NCBI RefSeq assembly: GCF_009739515.1
Contig: NZ_CP046535.1
Span: forward strand, 3,705,501 to 3,769,500
Reading direction: 5' to 3'
Length of the DNA: 64,000 nt
From: Sphingomonas profundi
Lineage (GTDB): Bacteria > Pseudomonadota > Alphaproteobacteria > Sphingomonadales > Sphingomonadaceae
The position numbers were made by a program, and so were the translations under genes. The notes below the pieces were generated by a model that saw nothing but the letters and a program-made list of their open reading frames with translations, was not told the origin of the DNA and did no database searches. This document shows positions 43,183 to 51,588 of this stretch, piece by piece. Each line of letters opens with the position of its first letter. Within the stretch, counting starts at the first letter, position 1.

Positions 43183-43200
43183 TTGCGCCGCAGGGCGCAA
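43183..43200. promoter_or_regulatory. TTGCGCC-gcag-GGCGCAA perfect inverted repeat
   Basis: Seven-base perfect arms around a 4-base loop in the 199-base gap upstream of the second TonB receptor and 62 bases downstream of the LysR stop. It could terminate the LysR transcript or be an operator for the receptor. The rest of this gap is AT-richer than its surroundings (43201-43240), suiting a promoter. Confidence 0.4.
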
Positions 43201-43261
43201 GACTATCATGGAAACTATAAGAAAATCGTATCGAAGGCATGCGAGAGCGCCGCGGACTCGC

Positions 43262-44269
43262 TCACTGAAACTGATCCTGCGTGGGCGCTGGCGGCTGCGG
43301 CTCGGCCGAAGGGCCGGGCCACACCAGCCTGCCTTCCAGCCAGGGCAGTTCCCGCACCAGCGCCACCAGCCGGCTGCCGCGCAGGCTGTCCCGCGCCAAG
43401 GTGGCGATGTCCTGCGGCAGCGTGCCGAACTCGCCGCGGCGCGCGACCAGGTGAACCGTCCGCCGGAACTGCGCGCGGCTGATCGGCGCCACCCGGATCC
43501 TGGGGAGCAGATCGAGGTGGCTCGCCACGCATAGCGGCGTCGTGATGCTCCAGCCCAGGCCGGCCGCCACGATCGAGAGCTGCTGTTCGGTGGAGTCCAC
43601 CTCCACCCCGTTCGGCAGGGCCAGCCGCATGCGCGCCAGCTGCCGCTCGATCCGCTGCCCCATCGCCGACAGCAGGGAGAAGCGGACGAAGGGAACGGTC
43701 GCCAGCGCCTGCAGATCGTCCAGCGGGCCGGCGTGGTCGGCCGGCGCGATAAGGATGAACTCCTCGGTCAGGATCGGGAAATGCTCCACGTCCGCCGAAT
43801 TCTCGAGCTGGCTGCTGCCGGTGATGAGCATGTCGATCTTGCGCGTCAGGAACTCGTGATGCTGGAGCAGCGAGATGCCGGAGCGCAGCTGCCACCGCAG
43901 CGCGCGTCCGCCGACGCCGAGCAGCAGAGGGGCGGTGAGATGGTTGGCCAGGCTCTCGGCCAGCGCGATCGTCACGCATTCCGCCGGCCGCTGGCTGCCC
44001 TCGCGCACCTCGAGGGCAAGGCTTCTGGCGGCCGACAGCAGGCGGGCGCCATCCTGCAGCAGCAGCTTGCCGCTCGGCGTGAGCGCGAGCGGCCGCATCG
44101 TGCGGTCGAACAGCTTCACGCCCAGCGCCGCCTCCAGCTTGAAGATGGTCTGCGACACGGCCGACTGGGTCATTCCGAGATGCTGGCCACTCTGCGTCAT
44201 GCCGCCGAGTTCCGCCGTGAGCATGAAGACTTCGAGCGAGCCGAGATCGAACCCCGTTGGCAGCCTCAT
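43262..44269 (-). CDS. LysR-family transcriptional regulator
   Basis: About 335 residues from ATG 44269, which follows GGAAGG; the frame is open upstream but that part lacks family signal. Helix-turn-helix MTQSGQHLGMTQSAVSQTIFKLEAALG and a LysR substrate-binding domain are clear. It is divergent from purU with a perfect LysR-type palindrome in between (44361-44377), so regulation of purU and perhaps the whole betaine-demethylation operon is likely. A Pro/Gln-rich C-terminal tail of about 20 residues is unusual. Confidence 0.9.
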   Translation of the reverse strand: MRLPTGFDLGSLEVFMLTAELGGMTQSGQHLGMTQSAVSQTIFKLEAALGVKLFDRTMRPLALTPSGKLLLQDGARLLSAARSLALEVREGSQRPAECVTIALAESLANHLTAPLLLGVGGRALRWQLRSGISLLQHHEFLTRKIDMLITGSSQLENSADVEHFPILTEEFILIAPADHAGPLDDLQALATVPFVRFSLLSAMGQRIERQLARMRLALPNGVEVDSTEQQLSIVAAGLGWSITTPLCVASHLDLLPRIRVAPISRAQFRRTVHLVARRGEFGTLPQDIATLARDSLRGSRLVALVRELPWLEGRLVWPGPSAEPQPPAPTQDQFQ

Positions 44270-44360
44270 GACCTTCCGGAAAGCCCCTCGAACCTGCCGC
44301 GCTGCGGCCTCCGGTGATTGCCGCATCCCCGCGGCAGGCACAAGGGGACCGCGCCGTGGC

Positions 44361-44377
44361 GATTAGAGATACTAATC
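44361..44377. promoter_or_regulatory. LysR box GATTAG-AGATA-CTAATC
   Basis: Perfect 6-base inverted repeat with 5-base centre, containing the T-N11-A pattern of LysR operators. It lies in the 156-base divergent spacer, 49-65 bases before the purU ATG and about 92-108 bases before the LysR start. This is the expected place for a recognition-binding site. Confidence 0.65.
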
Positions 44378-44425
44378 CTGCATCCGGTCGTCGCGCCGCG
44401 CCACGTCTCGCGCTACTCCCGCAGC

Positions 44426-45286
44426 ATGACATTCGATGGCCGCCACCACATACTCCTGTTCGCCTGCGAGGATCGCAAGGGCATCGTCGCCGCCGTGGCG
44501 AACTCGCTCGTCTCGCAGGACTGCAACATCGTCGAGAACGCGCAATATGGCGATGCCAGCACCGGCCGCTTCTTCATGCGGGTTCGGTTCGTCGCGCCTG
44601 ACCGGATGACGCGCGAGATGTTCGCGGACGCCTTCGCGCCGGTCGCGACCGCGTGGCGGCTGGACTGGGCGCTGCACGACGTCTCGGTCAAGGCGCGGGC
44701 GATCATCATGGTGTCCAAGGGCGGCCACTGCCTCAACGATCTGCTCTACCGCACCCAGACCGGCCGTCTGCCTATGACCGTGACCAGCGTCGTCTCGAAC
44801 CATCTCACATGGCAGCGACGCGTGGAGCATGAGGGCATCCCGTTCCACCACCTGCCGATCACGGCCGAGAACAAGGATGAGCAGGAGCGGGCACTGCTCC
44901 AGCTGGTGGAGGAGCAGCAGGTCGATCTCATCATCCTCGCCCGCTACATGCAGGTGCTGACGGATGCGCTGTGCCGCCGGCTGGACGGGCGCGTCATCAA
45001 CATCCACCACAGCTTCCTGCCGGGCTTCAAGGGCGCGAACCCCTATCACCGCGCCTACGATCGCGGCGTGAAGATGGTCGGCGCGACGGCCCATTACGTG
45101 ACGCCCGATCTCGACGAAGGCCCGATCATCGCGCAGGACGTGTCCATCGTCGATCATGCCGACAGCGTGGACGACCTGATCGCGCAGGGGCAGGATACCG
45201 AGAGCCGCGTGCTCGCCCGCGCGGTGAAGGCGCATCTGGAGCATCGCGTGCTGCTGAGCGGCAACCGCACCGTCGTGTTCCGCTGA
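44426..45286 (+). CDS. purU: Formyltetrahydrofolate deformylase
   Basis: A 286-residue enzyme that hydrolyses 10-formyl-THF to formate and THF. An N-terminal ACT domain (ILLFACEDRKGIVAAVANSL) is followed by the formyltransferase-fold domain with NIHHSFLPGFKGANPYHRAYDRGVK and GATAHYVTPDLDEGPII, containing catalytic His and Asp. In this cluster it recycles THF loaded by the dimethylglycine and sarcosine oxidising enzymes, a known association with glycine betaine catabolism. ATG 44426; 18 bases before the tRNA-editing gene. Confidence 0.95.
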   Translation: MTFDGRHHILLFACEDRKGIVAAVANSLVSQDCNIVENAQYGDASTGRFFMRVRFVAPDRMTREMFADAFAPVATAWRLDWALHDVSVKARAIIMVSKGGHCLNDLLYRTQTGRLPMTVTSVVSNHLTWQRRVEHEGIPFHHLPITAENKDEQERALLQLVEEQQVDLIILARYMQVLTDALCRRLDGRVINIHHSFLPGFKGANPYHRAYDRGVKMVGATAHYVTPDLDEGPIIAQDVSIVDHADSVDDLIAQGQDTESRVLARAVKAHLEHRVLLSGNRTVVFR

Positions 45287-45304
45287 CGGCCGGAGGAGCA
45301 GGCG

Positions 45305-45805
45305 ATGCATGACGAACCGGGCCTGCTGGCGGCGCTGGACGCGCTCGGCATCGCTTACGGCAACGTCGCTCATGACGCGGTGTTCACGGTGGAGGAGAGC
45401 GAGGAACTGCACCGCGCCATTCCGGGCCTCCACACCAAGAACCTTTTCCTCAAGGACAAGAATGGCCGTTTCTGGCTGGTGACGGTGGAGGCGCATGCCC
45501 GCGTCGACCTGAAGGCGCTGCCGGCCGCGATCGGTGCGGCGAAGGTCTCGTTCGGCAAGGCCGAGGATATGGAGCGCCTGCTCGGCGTGTCGCCGGGTGC
45601 CGTGACGCCGCTGGCGGCGATCAACGATGCCGACGGCGCCGTCACCGTGGTGCTCGATCCGGCCGTCGCCGGCGCGGCGCGCGCCAACGTGCATCCGCTG
45701 CGCAACACCGCGACACTCGGCATCACGGGCGCCGATCTGGTCGCCGCGCTCACCGCCTGGGGCCATGCTCCGGTGATCGCCGCAATTCCGGCGCCTGCCG
45801 GATAA
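45305..45805 (+). CDS. YbaK/ProX-type aminoacyl-tRNA deacylase
   Basis: A 166-residue trans-editing domain of the YbaK/PrdX superfamily. Lys in HTKNLFLKDKNG and the segment SPGAVTPLAAIND are typical of ProXp-ala-like proteins that hydrolyse mischarged Ala-tRNA(Pro). Good ribosome-binding site GGAGGAG. Its place between purU and dimethylglycine dehydrogenase is not explained by the betaine pathway. Edited tRNA cannot be told from sequence. Confidence 0.85.
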   Translation: MHDEPGLLAALDALGIAYGNVAHDAVFTVEESEELHRAIPGLHTKNLFLKDKNGRFWLVTVEAHARVDLKALPAAIGAAKVSFGKAEDMERLLGVSPGAVTPLAAINDADGAVTVVLDPAVAGAARANVHPLRNTATLGITGADLVAALTAWGHAPVIAAIPAPAG

Positions 45806-45880
45806 GCAAGTTTAATCTCGCCAATCCCGGCATTCGGATTAACAAAACGGCGTGGCGGCCAGCGCCATTCCCAGCGAACG
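45806..45880. promoter_or_regulatory. Spacer with inverted repeat before dimethylglycine dehydrogenase
   Basis: AATCC (45823-45827) and GGATT (45836-45840) form a short dyad, flanked by GTTTAATC and GGATTAAC (45836-45843). It is AT-richer than the flanking genes. A possible promoter or operator for the demethylation operon; weak evidence. Confidence 0.3.
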
Positions 45881-48400
45881 GTGGATCGATCCTTGAAGAC
45901 GAGCGCGCGCGTGGTGGTCATCGGAGGCGGGGTCGTCGGTGTCGGCACGCTCTACCATCTGGCGAAGATGGGCTGGAGCGACGTCATGCTCATCGAGCGC
46001 AAGGAGCTGACGTCCGGCTCCACCTGGCATGCCGCGGGGCTGCTGCCGCTGTTCAATCTCAGCTATTCCGTCGGCAAGATGCACCAATATTCGGTCGGCC
46101 TCTATCCTGCGCTGGAGGCGGAGACCGGCCTGACGGTCGGCTTCTCGAACGTCTCGAACATCCGGCTTGCCTGCACGCAGGATCGGCTGGACGAGTATCT
46201 CTACTATATGGGCATCGCCCGCACGATCGGCGTGGACGTGGATCTGCTCACTCCGGACGAACTGAAGGCGTTCTGGCCGCTGTGCGATACCGGCGGCGTG
46301 CTCGCGGCGATCCGCCACCCGGCGGACGGCTATATCCAGCCCGCCGACCTGACCCAGGCGCTGGCGCGCGGCGCGCGCCAGCTGGGCGCTGCGATCCACC
46401 GCAACACCACCGTCACCGCGATCACCCAGCAGCCGAGCGGCGAGTGGCTGGTCTCCACCGACCAGGGTGACGTGCTGTGCGAGCATGTCGTCTCCGCGAC
46501 CGGCAGCTTCGCCCGTCAGACCGGCGCCATGGTCGGTCTCGACGTGCCGGTGATCCCGGTCGAGCACCAGTATATCGTCACCGAGCAGCACCCCGCGATC
46601 ATGGAGCGCAAGCGCCAGGGCCTGCCGGAGATGGGCGTGCTGCGCGAATCCGACGCCAGCTACTATATGCGCGAGGAGGCCGGCGGCCTGCTGCTCGGCC
46701 CCTACGAGATGGGCGCGCCGATCTGCTACCCGAACGGACCATCCGCCAACTCCGAATATGAGCTGTTCCCGGAGGATCTGGAGCGGCTCGAGCCCTATAT
46801 GATGGCGGCTATCGCGCGCGTGCCGGCATTCGGGGAGGCGGGCATTAAGCGCGTCTACAACGGCGCCATCGCCTATACGCCCGATGGCAGCCCGATCGTC
46901 GGCCCGGCGGCGGGCCTCCGGAACTTCTGGCTCAACGAAGGCCACAGCTTCGGCATCACCGCGGCCGGCGGCGCGGGCTGGCAGCTCGCCCACTGGATCG
47001 TCGATGGCGAGCCGACCATCGACATGACCGGGGTCGATCCCCGCCGCTTCGGCGATTACGCCGGCTTCGGCTACCTGAAGGCGAAGAACGAGGAGGCCTA
47101 CGCCAAGGTCTTCACCGTGCATTATCCGGACGAGGAGCGCGAGGCCGGGCGCGCCCTGCGTCGCGCGCCCTGCTACGATCGGATGAAGGCGCGGGGGGCG
47201 GTGTTCGGCACCGTGTTCGGCTGGGAGCGACCGAACTGGTTCGCGCCGGAAGGCTATGCGCTGACCGAGGAGGACATGGGCAGCGGCGAGGTGCTGCTCC
47301 AGCACAATTATCCGCTGCCGGACGGCGACGCGCCGGTGCTGGAGAAATGGTCGTTCCGCCGCTCCAACTATTTCGAGCATGTCGGCGCCGAATGCCGCCA
47401 CGTCACCGCCAAGGCCGGGCTGCTCGACATGAGCGCCTTCGCCAAGTGCGAGATTTCGGGGCCGGGCGCCGCGGCATGGCTTGACGGGCTGCTGACCAAC
47501 GCCGTGCCCAAGACGGTCGGCCGCGTGACGCTCTCCTATCTGCTCACCGCGCGCGGCGGCGTGCGGGCGGAGTTCACCGTCTACAAGACCGGCCCGCAGC
47601 GTTTCTATCTCGTCTCGGCGGGCGCGTATGAGAAGCACGATCATGATTATCTGCGCAAGCTGATGCCGAAGGACGGGTCGGTCAGCTTCGAGCGGCTGAC
47701 CACGGCGATGGGCGTGCTGGTGCTGGCCGGGCCGCAGTCGCGCGAGATCCTCGGCCAGCTGACGGACACCGATCTGTCCACCGCCGCCTTCCCCTGGCTC
47801 ACCGGCAAGCGGATCAGCATCGGCGCGGCGCAGGTGGATGCGCTGCGCGTCAACTTCGTCGGCGAGCTGGGGTGGGAGATCCATCACCCGATCGAGATGC
47901 AGAACTACATCTTCGACAAATTGTTCGAGGCGGGCGGCGACGACCTGAAGCCGTTCGGCATCCGGGCGATGGATTCGATGCGGCTCGAAAAGGGCTACAA
48001 GCTCATCCCGCGCGAACTCTCCGTCGAATATTCCGCCTTCGAGAGCGGGCTCGCGCGGTTCGTCAGCCTCAACAAGCCCGGCTTCTTCGGCAAGGAGGCG
48101 CTGCTCGCCCGGCGCGACGCCGGCGAGGCGAACGTGATGGTCACGCTGGAAGTGCACGGCGTTACCGAAGCCGACGCGCGGGGCGCCGAGCCGATCCTGC
48201 TGGGCGACGAGATGGTCGGCCGTGCCACCTCGGGCGGCTATGGCTGGCGTACGGGCAAGAGCCTCGCTCTGGCGATGGTGCGCCCCGATCTCGCGAGCGT
48301 CGGCACCGAACTCGCAATCATGATCCTCGGCCAGCGGCACGCCGCGACCATCATCCCGGATTCCCCGTTCGATCCCGAGAATGTGGCACTCAGGAGCTAG
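45881..48400 (+). CDS. Dimethylglycine/sarcosine dehydrogenase-like flavoprotein with GcvT domain
   Basis: An 839-residue enzyme. An N-terminal FAD Rossmann fold (GGGVVG about 15-20) is followed by SGSTWHAAG, whose His (about 50) carries covalent FAD in dimethylglycine and sarcosine dehydrogenases. The C-terminal half is an aminomethyltransferase-like (GcvT) domain that binds THF. It would demethylate dimethylglycine to sarcosine and pass the methyl carbon to THF as methylene-THF. The start is uncertain: GTG 45881 or TTG 45893, neither with a good ribosome-binding site. It precedes the Rieske oxygenase gene by 5 bases. Confidence 0.9.
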   Translation: MDRSLKTSARVVVIGGGVVGVGTLYHLAKMGWSDVMLIERKELTSGSTWHAAGLLPLFNLSYSVGKMHQYSVGLYPALEAETGLTVGFSNVSNIRLACTQDRLDEYLYYMGIARTIGVDVDLLTPDELKAFWPLCDTGGVLAAIRHPADGYIQPADLTQALARGARQLGAAIHRNTTVTAITQQPSGEWLVSTDQGDVLCEHVVSATGSFARQTGAMVGLDVPVIPVEHQYIVTEQHPAIMERKRQGLPEMGVLRESDASYYMREEAGGLLLGPYEMGAPICYPNGPSANSEYELFPEDLERLEPYMMAAIARVPAFGEAGIKRVYNGAIAYTPDGSPIVGPAAGLRNFWLNEGHSFGITAAGGAGWQLAHWIVDGEPTIDMTGVDPRRFGDYAGFGYLKAKNEEAYAKVFTVHYPDEEREAGRALRRAPCYDRMKARGAVFGTVFGWERPNWFAPEGYALTEEDMGSGEVLLQHNYPLPDGDAPVLEKWSFRRSNYFEHVGAECRHVTAKAGLLDMSAFAKCEISGPGAAAWLDGLLTNAVPKTVGRVTLSYLLTARGGVRAEFTVYKTGPQRFYLVSAGAYEKHDHDYLRKLMPKDGSVSFERLTTAMGVLVLAGPQSREILGQLTDTDLSTAAFPWLTGKRISIGAAQVDALRVNFVGELGWEIHHPIEMQNYIFDKLFEAGGDDLKPFGIRAMDSMRLEKGYKLIPRELSVEYSAFESGLARFVSLNKPGFFGKEALLARRDAGEANVMVTLEVHGVTEADARGAEPILLGDEMVGRATSGGYGWRTGKSLALAMVRPDLASVGTELAIMILGQRHAATIIPDSPFDPENVALRS

Positions 48401-48405
48401 GCGCC

Positions 48406-49677
48406 ATGTCTGCTTTCGAGAATATCGCCGCCCTGCTGCACAAGGAGCGGCCGGGCCATACCCTGCCCCAGATGCTCTATGTCGGGCAGGAGGCTTTCGA
48501 GTTCGACACGCAGGTGCTGCTGAAGTCGGTATGGCTCTACGCCTGCACGGTCGCGCATGTGAAGAAGCCGGGCGACTTCTTCCTGTTCGAGCTCGCCAAC
48601 AACTCGATCATCATCGTCCGCGGCCGCGATGGCGAGGTCCGCGCTTTCCACAACAGCTGCCGGCACCGCGGCGCGCGCATCTGCCAGGAGCAGCAAGGCA
48701 GCACGGCGCGGCTGATGTGCCCGTACCACATCTGGACCTACGGGCTCGACGGGCGCCTGCTCGCGGCGCGCAACATGCCGGAAGGCTTCGACAAGTCGCA
48801 GCACGGCCTGCTGCCGGTGGCGATCGAGAATATCGGCGGCCTGCTGTTCGTCTGCCTCAGCGACGACCCGCCGCCGATCGACCGCGCGAAGGCGGACATC
48901 GCCGCGCAGGTGGCGATCTACGATCTCGAACACTGCAAGGTGGCGGTGCAGGACGACCTGGTCGAGGATGCCAACTGGAAGCTCGTGATGGAGAATAATC
49001 GCGAATGCTACCATTGCGACAGCAACCATCCCGAACTGATCGCCTGCCTGGGCACGAACGGCTTCGGCAAGGGCCTGCCGGAGGATCTTGCCGAGAGTGC
49101 GGCTGCCGTCGGCGCGGTGGACGACACCAAGTTCGTCGAGGTGATCGGGGCCGAGCGCGAGGAGTGGAAGCGGCTCGGCCTCTATCATGACCTGATCGAG
49201 TTTCCGGACGACTGGTGGCATCGCATCGCGCGGCTGCCGCTCGCCAACGGCGCGGTCTCGCAGACGATGGACGGCAAGGTCGCCAGCACGAAACTGCTCG
49301 GCCCGTTCACCGAGCCCAATGCCTCCAGCCTCTCGGTCTGGACCCAGCCGAACAGCTGGCACCATTTCTGCTGCGACCATATCGTCACCTTCTCGCTGAC
49401 GCCGGTTGCGGCGGACCGTACGCTGCTGCGCACCACTTGGCTGGTGTGCGAGGATGCGGTGGAAGGCGTGGATTACGATGTCGAGGCGCTGACGGCGGTG
49501 TGGCGCGCGACCAACATCCAGGACGCCTGGCTCAGCCACATCAACCACCGCGGCATCAGCGGCGACGGCTATCGCCCCGGCCCGTATTCGGTCGAGGAGA
49601 AGCTGGTCGAGCGTTTCAAGGAATTTTACACCAGCCGCGCGCGGGCGGCGCTGGTGAGGACCGGGCAAGCGGGATGA
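48406..49677 (+). CDS. gbcA: Rieske oxygenase alpha subunit, glycine betaine monooxygenase type
   Basis: A 423-residue Rieske non-haem iron oxygenase. The Rieske cluster ligands are C85/H87 (CRH) and C105/H108 (CPYH). The mononuclear site motif ENNRECYHCDSNHPE has His at about 203 and 208. This motif is characteristic of GbcA and related quaternary-amine demethylases (carnitine, stachydrine). Followed by dimethylglycine and sarcosine enzymes, glycine betaine to dimethylglycine plus formaldehyde is the most likely reaction. The usual ferredoxin-reductase partner (GbcB) is not in the window. ATG 48406 follows AGGAG. Confidence 0.88.
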   Translation: MSAFENIAALLHKERPGHTLPQMLYVGQEAFEFDTQVLLKSVWLYACTVAHVKKPGDFFLFELANNSIIIVRGRDGEVRAFHNSCRHRGARICQEQQGSTARLMCPYHIWTYGLDGRLLAARNMPEGFDKSQHGLLPVAIENIGGLLFVCLSDDPPPIDRAKADIAAQVAIYDLEHCKVAVQDDLVEDANWKLVMENNRECYHCDSNHPELIACLGTNGFGKGLPEDLAESAAAVGAVDDTKFVEVIGAEREEWKRLGLYHDLIEFPDDWWHRIARLPLANGAVSQTMDGKVASTKLLGPFTEPNASSLSVWTQPNSWHHFCCDHIVTFSLTPVAADRTLLRTTWLVCEDAVEGVDYDVEALTAVWRATNIQDAWLSHINHRGISGDGYRPGPYSVEEKLVERFKEFYTSRARAALVRTGQAG

Positions 49678-50009
49678 ACGATCTGAGCCTCCCCGTGGAA
49701 CGATCGCAGGCGACGCCGCCATCCGCGGATTGGACGCCGGCGCCGGGCTCGCCGGGCTGGTCCGTCCGTGCGCTGCTGGAAGCGCCCGGCCTGTCGACGT
49801 CGCTGATGCGGGTCGAGCCGGGCACGATCACCACCCCGCACGCGCACGCGTGGGACGAGCAGGTCTATATCCTCGAAGGCAGCCTGTACGACGATGACGG
49901 CACCGAGCATCCGCCCGGCACCTTCATCGTCCGCGGGGCCGGCGCGATCCATTCCGGCGGCAGCCGGGGCGGCGCGACCATGCTGGTATTCTACAGCGAG
50001 CCGAGATGA
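49674..50009 (+). CDS. Cupin-domain protein
   Basis: A 111-residue single cupin. The metal motif THAHAWDEQVYILEG (TTPHAHAW) and second motif IHSGG are present. ATGA overlaps join it to the Rieske gene before and soxB after, so it is translated with the pathway. Possible roles are a metal-dependent enzyme, a formaldehyde- or betaine-related accessory, or a sensor. No function is assigned. Confidence 0.8.
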   Translation: MNDLSLPVERSQATPPSADWTPAPGSPGWSVRALLEAPGLSTSLMRVEPGTITTPHAHAWDEQVYILEGSLYDDDGTEHPPGTFIVRGAGAIHSGGSRGGATMLVFYSEPR

Positions 50010-51259
50010 CGCGCTTCTCCTTTCCCAATCTCGTCGCCAAGGCGATCGGCCATCACAAGAACTGGCCGGAGCAGTGGCCGGATGCCGCGCCCAAGCCGTC
50101 CTACGATGCGGTGATCGTCGGCGCCGGCGGGCACGGGCTGGGCGCGGCTTACTATCTGGCGAAGAAGCACGGCATCACCAATGTCGCGGTGATCGAGAAG
50201 GGGTGGCTCGGTGGCGGCAATACAGGCCGCAACACCACGATCATCCGCTCCAACTACCTCTATGACGAGAGCGCCCACCTCTACGATCATGCCGTGAAGC
50301 TGTGGGACGGGCTCAGCCAGGAGCTGAACTACAACGTCATGTATTCCAAGCGCGGCGTGATGATGCTCGCGCACAACGTCCACGACGTGCAGAGCTTCAA
50401 GCGCCACATCCATTCGAACCGGCTGAACGGCGTCGACAACGAATGGCTGACGGCGGAGGAGGCGCAGGCCTATTGCCCGCCGCTCTCGATCGATTCGAAC
50501 GCGCGCCACCCGGTGCTCGGCGCGGCGCTGCAACGGCGCGGCGGCACGGCGCGGCACGATTCGGTGGCCTGGGGCTATGCCCGCGCCGCCGCCGCGCTCG
50601 GCGTGGACATCATCCAGAATTGCGCCGTCACCGGTATCCGCCGAGGCCCGGACGGCGCGGTGACGGGGGTCGAGACGGAGCGCGGCTTCATCGCCACGAA
50701 GAAGGTCGGCGTCTCCGCCGCCGGCAACACCTCCGTGGTGATGGACATGGCCGGGCTGCGCTTCCCGCTGGAGAGCTTCCCCTTGCAGGCTCTCGTGTCG
50801 GAGCCGGTGAAGCCCTTCTTCCCCTGCGTGGTGATGTCGAACACGGTGCATGCCTATATGAGCCAGTCCGACAAGGGCGAGCTGGTGATCGGCGCCGGCA
50901 CCGATGCCTATGTCAGCTATTCGCAGCGCGGCGCGCTTCACATCGTCGAGCATACGCTGGCGGCGATCTGCGAGATCTTCCCCGTCGTCCGCCGCATGCG
51001 GATGCTGCGCAACTGGGGCGGCATCGTCGACGTGACGCCGGATCGGTCGCCGATCCTCGGCAAGACGCCGGTGAAGGGGCTGTACGTCAATTGCGGCTGG
51101 GGCACCGGCGGCTTCAAGGCCACCCCCGGCGCCGCCGATCTGCTCGCCTGGACGATCGCGAAGGACGAGCCGCACGCGATCAACGCGCCCTTCAATCTCG
51201 ATCGCTTCCGCTCCGGTCGGCTGATCGACGAGGCGGCCGCCGCGGCGGTGGCGCACTAG
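50006..51259 (+). CDS. soxB: Sarcosine oxidase beta subunit
   Basis: A 417-residue flavoprotein subunit of heterotetrameric sarcosine oxidase, which oxidises sarcosine to glycine, delivering the methyl carbon to THF. FAD motif GAGGHG at about 39-44 and the covalent FMN His in GTARHDSVAWG (about H184). GxTGRNTTI follows the second strand as in the family. ATGA overlap with the cupin gene. The operon order B-D-A-G is the usual sox order. Confidence 0.95.
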   Translation: MTRFSFPNLVAKAIGHHKNWPEQWPDAAPKPSYDAVIVGAGGHGLGAAYYLAKKHGITNVAVIEKGWLGGGNTGRNTTIIRSNYLYDESAHLYDHAVKLWDGLSQELNYNVMYSKRGVMMLAHNVHDVQSFKRHIHSNRLNGVDNEWLTAEEAQAYCPPLSIDSNARHPVLGAALQRRGGTARHDSVAWGYARAAAALGVDIIQNCAVTGIRRGPDGAVTGVETERGFIATKKVGVSAAGNTSVVMDMAGLRFPLESFPLQALVSEPVKPFFPCVVMSNTVHAYMSQSDKGELVIGAGTDAYVSYSQRGALHIVEHTLAAICEIFPVVRRMRMLRNWGGIVDVTPDRSPILGKTPVKGLYVNCGWGTGGFKATPGAADLLAWTIAKDEPHAINAPFNLDRFRSGRLIDEAAAAAVAH

Positions 51260-51273
51260 ATGGCGATTCCGGG

Positions 51274-51588
51274 ATGCTGCTGATCCACTGCCCCTATTGC
51301 GACGAGCGTCGCCCCGAGATCGAGTTCGGCTATGCCGGCGAGGCGCATATCGCCCGCCCGCCGAAGCCGGACGAGATGAACGACGCGGACTGGGAAACCT
51401 ATCTTTTCCAGCGCACCAACGCGCGCGGCCGCCACTATGAGCGCTGGCGCCACATCCACGGCTGCGGCCGCTTCTTCAACGCCGTGCGCGACACGGTGAC
51501 GGATCGTTTCGAGCGCACCTACAAGGCCGGCGAGCCGCGCCCCGGCGAGGCGGACAGCTGGACCGGCGAGAGCGAGAACATGTCGTGA
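51274..51588 (+). CDS. soxD: Sarcosine oxidase delta subunit
   Basis: A 104-residue zinc-binding subunit. CPYCDERRPEIEF at the start (Cys 6 and 9) and the HIHGCGRFFN segment supply zinc ligands. Length and order (after soxB, before soxA) fit the family. ATG 51274 follows CCGGG weakly. It ends in a GTGA overlap with soxA. Confidence 0.94.
   Translation: MLLIHCPYCDERRPEIEFGYAGEAHIARPPKPDEMNDADWETYLFQRTNARGRHYERWRHIHGCGRFFNAVRDTVTDRFERTYKAGEPRPGEADSWTGESENMS

Noticed and set aside
43215-44432. Alternative 405-codon frame over the LysR gene
   Set aside because: The frame at 43262-44269 has the LysR helix-turn-helix; the 405-codon frame is Arg/Ala-rich without motifs.
45839-48340. An 833-codon minus-strand open frame
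   Set aside because: Antisense shadow of the dimethylglycine dehydrogenase; no recognisable domain.
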